A stretch of 64,000 bases of DNA from Meandrina meandrites (Eukaryota > Cnidaria > Anthozoa > Scleractinia > Meandrinidae), in the NCBI GenBank assembly GCA_963693305.1, contig OY855903.1, positions 34,498,751-34,562,750 of the forward strand. Reading direction: 5' to 3'. This document shows positions 61,826 through 64,000 of the stretch, one piece after another (positions within the stretch are counted from its first letter, which is position 1; each line of letters begins with the position of its first letter). Under the pieces are notes generated by a model. That model was not told where the DNA came from. It did no database searches and saw only the letters and a list, made by a program, of their open reading frames with translations. The position numbers and the translations under genes are program-made.

Positions 61826-62255
61826 CTGAAAGAGAAAAAAAGAAAAACAATTCAAGATGCCACTTTCCAACATTGTTCAAAAGAGATTAACTTCATTTTT
61901 TGCCCCTAATTTCAATATGTGAACCACACCTTGAAGTATCAGTTCTAATAATATTCTCCATCTCTGGGTACAATTGTAAGAAATATATAAAGCATTTGTA
62001 GTGATTATAAAGTTAGCCTGTGAACAAGCAATCTTAGGGGTGGGGTGGGCAAGGGAGAGCTTGCACAAAAGTTTCAGACTTTTGAGTATCTGCACTCAAC
62101 AAAATGTTGATTGCAAAATGCTGCAATTCCTTCCTCCCAGCCTTGAGAGAGATTGCTTGTAGGCTATAAAGGTTTCACTAGACAGTCCACGACAACACTA
62201 ATGAGATAGCGAGGAGACATTAAATGATAATTTCACACATTATTGCTTTGCATAC

Positions 62256-62376
62256 CTTTCTTTTACTTGAAGGACTTGGGGAAGGAAGAACCTTGAAAAA
62301 CGAATCCAGTCTTCCTTGAGTGGACCCCTGACGGGCTTTGGTGAGCTTTTTTATTCCTGAGCGTATTCTGTCTTCA
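62256..62376 (-). CDS. FEN1: FEN1, penultimate coding exon with PIP box
   Basis: Minus strand, acceptor ATCCTCAG before 62376 and donor GTATGC after 62256. It reads [20 protein letters not shown] and [28 protein letters not shown] is the PCNA-interacting (PIP) box of flap endonuclease 1, the enzyme that removes 5' flaps in Okazaki-fragment maturation and repair. The first codon is completed by the previous exon. The catalytic exons are not found in the next 1.2 kb to the right. Confidence 0.88.
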
Positions 62377-63000
62377 CTGAGGATAAAAATGAATAAATTC
62401 AATTAATTCTCTTATGAAAAACCTTATAGTTACACAATTATAATCATGCAGTTCAAACTTTCCCCTTATGCACACCACAAGTTCTATACGCCAGCAGAAC
62501 TCCTAGACCAGAGAGGTCTGATAAAACAAAATTTAAAAATAATGAACATTCAGGCCCATAGCCAGGGGGTGTGATGGGTGCGTCTGCACCCCCCCCCCCC
62601 CCCCCCCCCACACAAGCCTTGGAAGTCCACTCCTTGTGAAAAAAGTATATAAATAAATAAATAAATTAATTAATTAATTAATTAATAAAAAAAGGGAAAT
62701 GGTATTTCTGTACTTCGTCTATTTACATTTAATGGGTCCACCATTTGAAGATTCATGTGGCATATTTTTGACCAAATTGTGTGATTCTAGGTTAATTTTA
62801 ACGATACATTCTAACTAATGCCGTTCATAGTCAGCAAACCGATTCTGGCTGATTTATGTTATTACCATTTGACACCGAAATAAAGATATCTATCTTTTTC
62901 CAGTCTTCCTTTAAAAGAACTGCCGTCATTGTTAGTTTAAATAAATGTGACCGTGAACGGGAAAACGTACCTTAACGCTTTTCTGTTAAACGGATAAAAA
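62377..63000. other. Intergenic or intronic; C21 and A/T repeats
   Basis: Contains a run of 21 C (62589-62609) and (AAAT)/(TTAA) repeats at 62647-62690. No further FEN1 exon recognised. Confidence 0.6.
62589..62609 (+). repeat. C21 run
   Basis: Homopolymer of 21 C. With G22 at 45893, G16 at 53869 and C14 at 39030 it is one of four long G/C runs in the window. Confidence 0.95.
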
Positions 63001-63260
63001 CTAACGTATAGCTAATGGATAGTTAACGGCCATCAAAGCATTCTAACGGTTTGCGCTAACGCTCTAACGGCTACCTAGTTGTGCCTAACGGATCATGAAA
63101 CCGTTCTAACGTTTTGTCCTAACGCTCTAACGGCTAGCTGGATGTGCCTAACGGATGATGAAAATGTTCTAACGGCTGAGCAATTTGTTCTAATGGATGG
63201 CTGGACCCATTAAACGGTTGAGAAAAAATCTAACGGATGCTGTTAAAGTGTCTAACGTTT
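63001..63260 (+). repeat. 21-bp-phased CTAACGG array
   Basis: Units begin with CTAACGG or a close variant at 63001, 63022, 63043, 63064, 63085, 63106, 63127, 63148, 63169, 63190 and 63211, each exactly 21 bp apart. Two looser units follow (63230, 63252). Only the first seven or so bases are conserved; the rest varies. 63064-63126 and 63127-63189 also match as 63-bp triplets. TAACGG is the Myb-type DNA-binding core (YAACKG). Not coding: stops occur in all frames I read. Confidence 0.85.
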
Positions 63261-63455
63261 AACTGGACTAAAGCGACTTTAGCCAAGTATTCGCGGGATT
63301 CACGGTAGTGTTACGAACGTTGTAAATAATTATGCATTGTTTACAAATTCAATGCAAACACCTTGTAAATATAATTTATAGTCATGATTTTTTTCCTGAG
63401 TTATCTTTGCTTTTGTAACATTCGATTATCGGTGAACGTTTTATTCAAGACTTAC

Positions 63456-63531
63456 GTTGTATTCATCAAGTTTCCTTGCTAAGGTATCTTTAGCTTTTAC
63501 AGCGATGAAAACTTCACAAGTTGTGATACAG
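63456..63531 (-). CDS. Prefoldin-like protein, exon 2
   Basis: Minus strand, acceptor GTGATAG before 63531 and donor GTAAGT after 63456. Joined to exon 1 it reads CITTCEVFIAVKAKDTLARK and LDEYN. A short strand (EVFI) followed by an amphipathic helix is what follows the first helix in beta-type prefoldins such as subunit 4. It ends in phase 0; the next exon was not identified to the left. Confidence 0.4.
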
Positions 63532-63671
63532 CTATCACCAACAAGCGTGACAGTGTGTCCCGCGGCAAAGTTGAAATATGCAGTCATGAAAACGAACACA
63601 TCAAAAGATTGTTTCTTAACTTTGCGAACGCTTACTACGATCAAATAAAAGTTTTGCACGAAATTTGTTAC

Positions 63672-63859
63672 CTTTGATCTTTTGAGAAACATTCATCGTT
63701 GATTATGCAAATGTCGGCTTCTTCCAACGAGTTGTTTATTTGTCGGCCGGCTGTATGTAGTTGTTGTTCGGCTAGAAGTTTTGTTTCCGTTTGAATAATT
63801 TTAATCCGACTAATAAGAGTACTAAACTTTTTTCGGTCAGTTGCAAATTTTATGCTCAT
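63672..63859 (-). CDS. Prefoldin-like protein, exon 1
   Basis: Minus strand, ATG 63859, donor CAAAG|GTAACA at 63672. 62 codons: MSIKFATDRKKFSTLISRIK, a long heptad-like helix to INNSLEEADICIINDECF. The pattern (long helix, LEEA, acidic turn with DEC) resembles prefoldin subunit 4 (beta class), a cytosolic chaperone that carries nascent actin and tubulin to CCT. Divergent enough that another small coiled-coil protein remains possible. Confidence 0.4.
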
Positions 63860-64000
63860 TGCTCAGATCACTTGGTCGCTGATTAGTGCTATGATATTCA
63901 CTTGATAAAAAGTTTAGAAATGAATCACATGCATTATGTCTCGCCGTCCCAGACATGCGGTATGCCCAGCGTATCTAATCGAACCCAATCGAGCTCCAGT

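Noticed and set aside
63001..63260. 7-residue protein repeat encoded by the 21-bp array
   Set aside because: Stop codons occur in every frame I read, including TAA inside the motif itself.
1..64000. tRNA, rRNA, CRISPR or bacterial operon signals
   Set aside because: No cloverleaf with GGTTCGAATCC-type arm, no regular spacer array and no ribosome-binding pattern; the window is nuclear eukaryotic DNA.

Overview
This is eukaryotic nuclear DNA, most likely from an anthozoan cnidarian such as a stony coral. The evidence is interrupted genes with GT-AG splice sites, AT-rich and CpG-depleted intergenic DNA, and a dense, nested mix of transposon families typical of anthozoans (L1-like and CR1/L2-like LINEs, Polinton/Maverick, piggyBac, Harbinger, hAT, MULE, BEL/Pao, palindromic MITEs). 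No rRNA, tRNA or CRISPR was seen. Family assignments rest on motifs read by eye; no database search was possible.

Layout. 0-2.3 kb: the C-terminal part of a tyrosine-recombinase-like protein, a pair of covarying hairpins, a 21-bp minisatellite and an interstitial (CCCTAA)n tract. 2.3-7.8 kb: a nearly full-length L1-like element (two ORFs, polyA, 7-bp target duplication) inside a palindromic MITE. 9-16.3 kb: a decayed RecQ-type helicase gene on the minus strand, with a complete CR1/L2-like LINE in its intron; the LINE's RT has lost its first catalytic Asp. 16.6-17.5 kb: a truncated LINE.

17.55-40.6 kb is one nested complex. The oldest layer is a decayed Polinton/Maverick: packaging ATPase, capsid-like remnant, small membrane proteins, retroviral-type integrase and protein-primed DNA polymerase B. 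It is split by two insertions. (1) An 11.7-kb element with 15-bp perfect terminal inverted repeats (plus a 28/29 subterminal block) carries a spliced, decayed gene with a PIN/FEN-like nuclease region and a cysteine-rich CXC-like tail; counting TA as the target duplication, its removal restores the reading frame of a Polinton ORF. This element is itself split by a second L1-like LINE (10-bp target duplication), an L1 3' fragment and a TTAA MITE. (2) A piggyBac with an intact 565-aa transposase, perfect 15-bp TIRs and TTAA duplication.

40.8-60 kb is a graveyard of smaller remnants: a foldback palindrome, BEL/Pao pol, a LINE fragment, a Harbinger pair (Myb-like protein plus DDE transposase), a ZNF862-type hAT, a SWIM-YqaJ nuclease, a DEDD exonuclease, a MULE with SWIM and Ulp1-like regions, and two MITEs with clear TIRs and target duplications. 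61.7-63.9 kb holds the only likely host genes: the last two exons of FEN1 and two exons of a prefoldin-like protein, both on the minus strand, with a 21-bp-phased CTAACGG array between them.

The best candidate for an undescribed system is the 17.79-29.52 kb element, because its boundaries, target duplication and cargo can be argued from this window alone.
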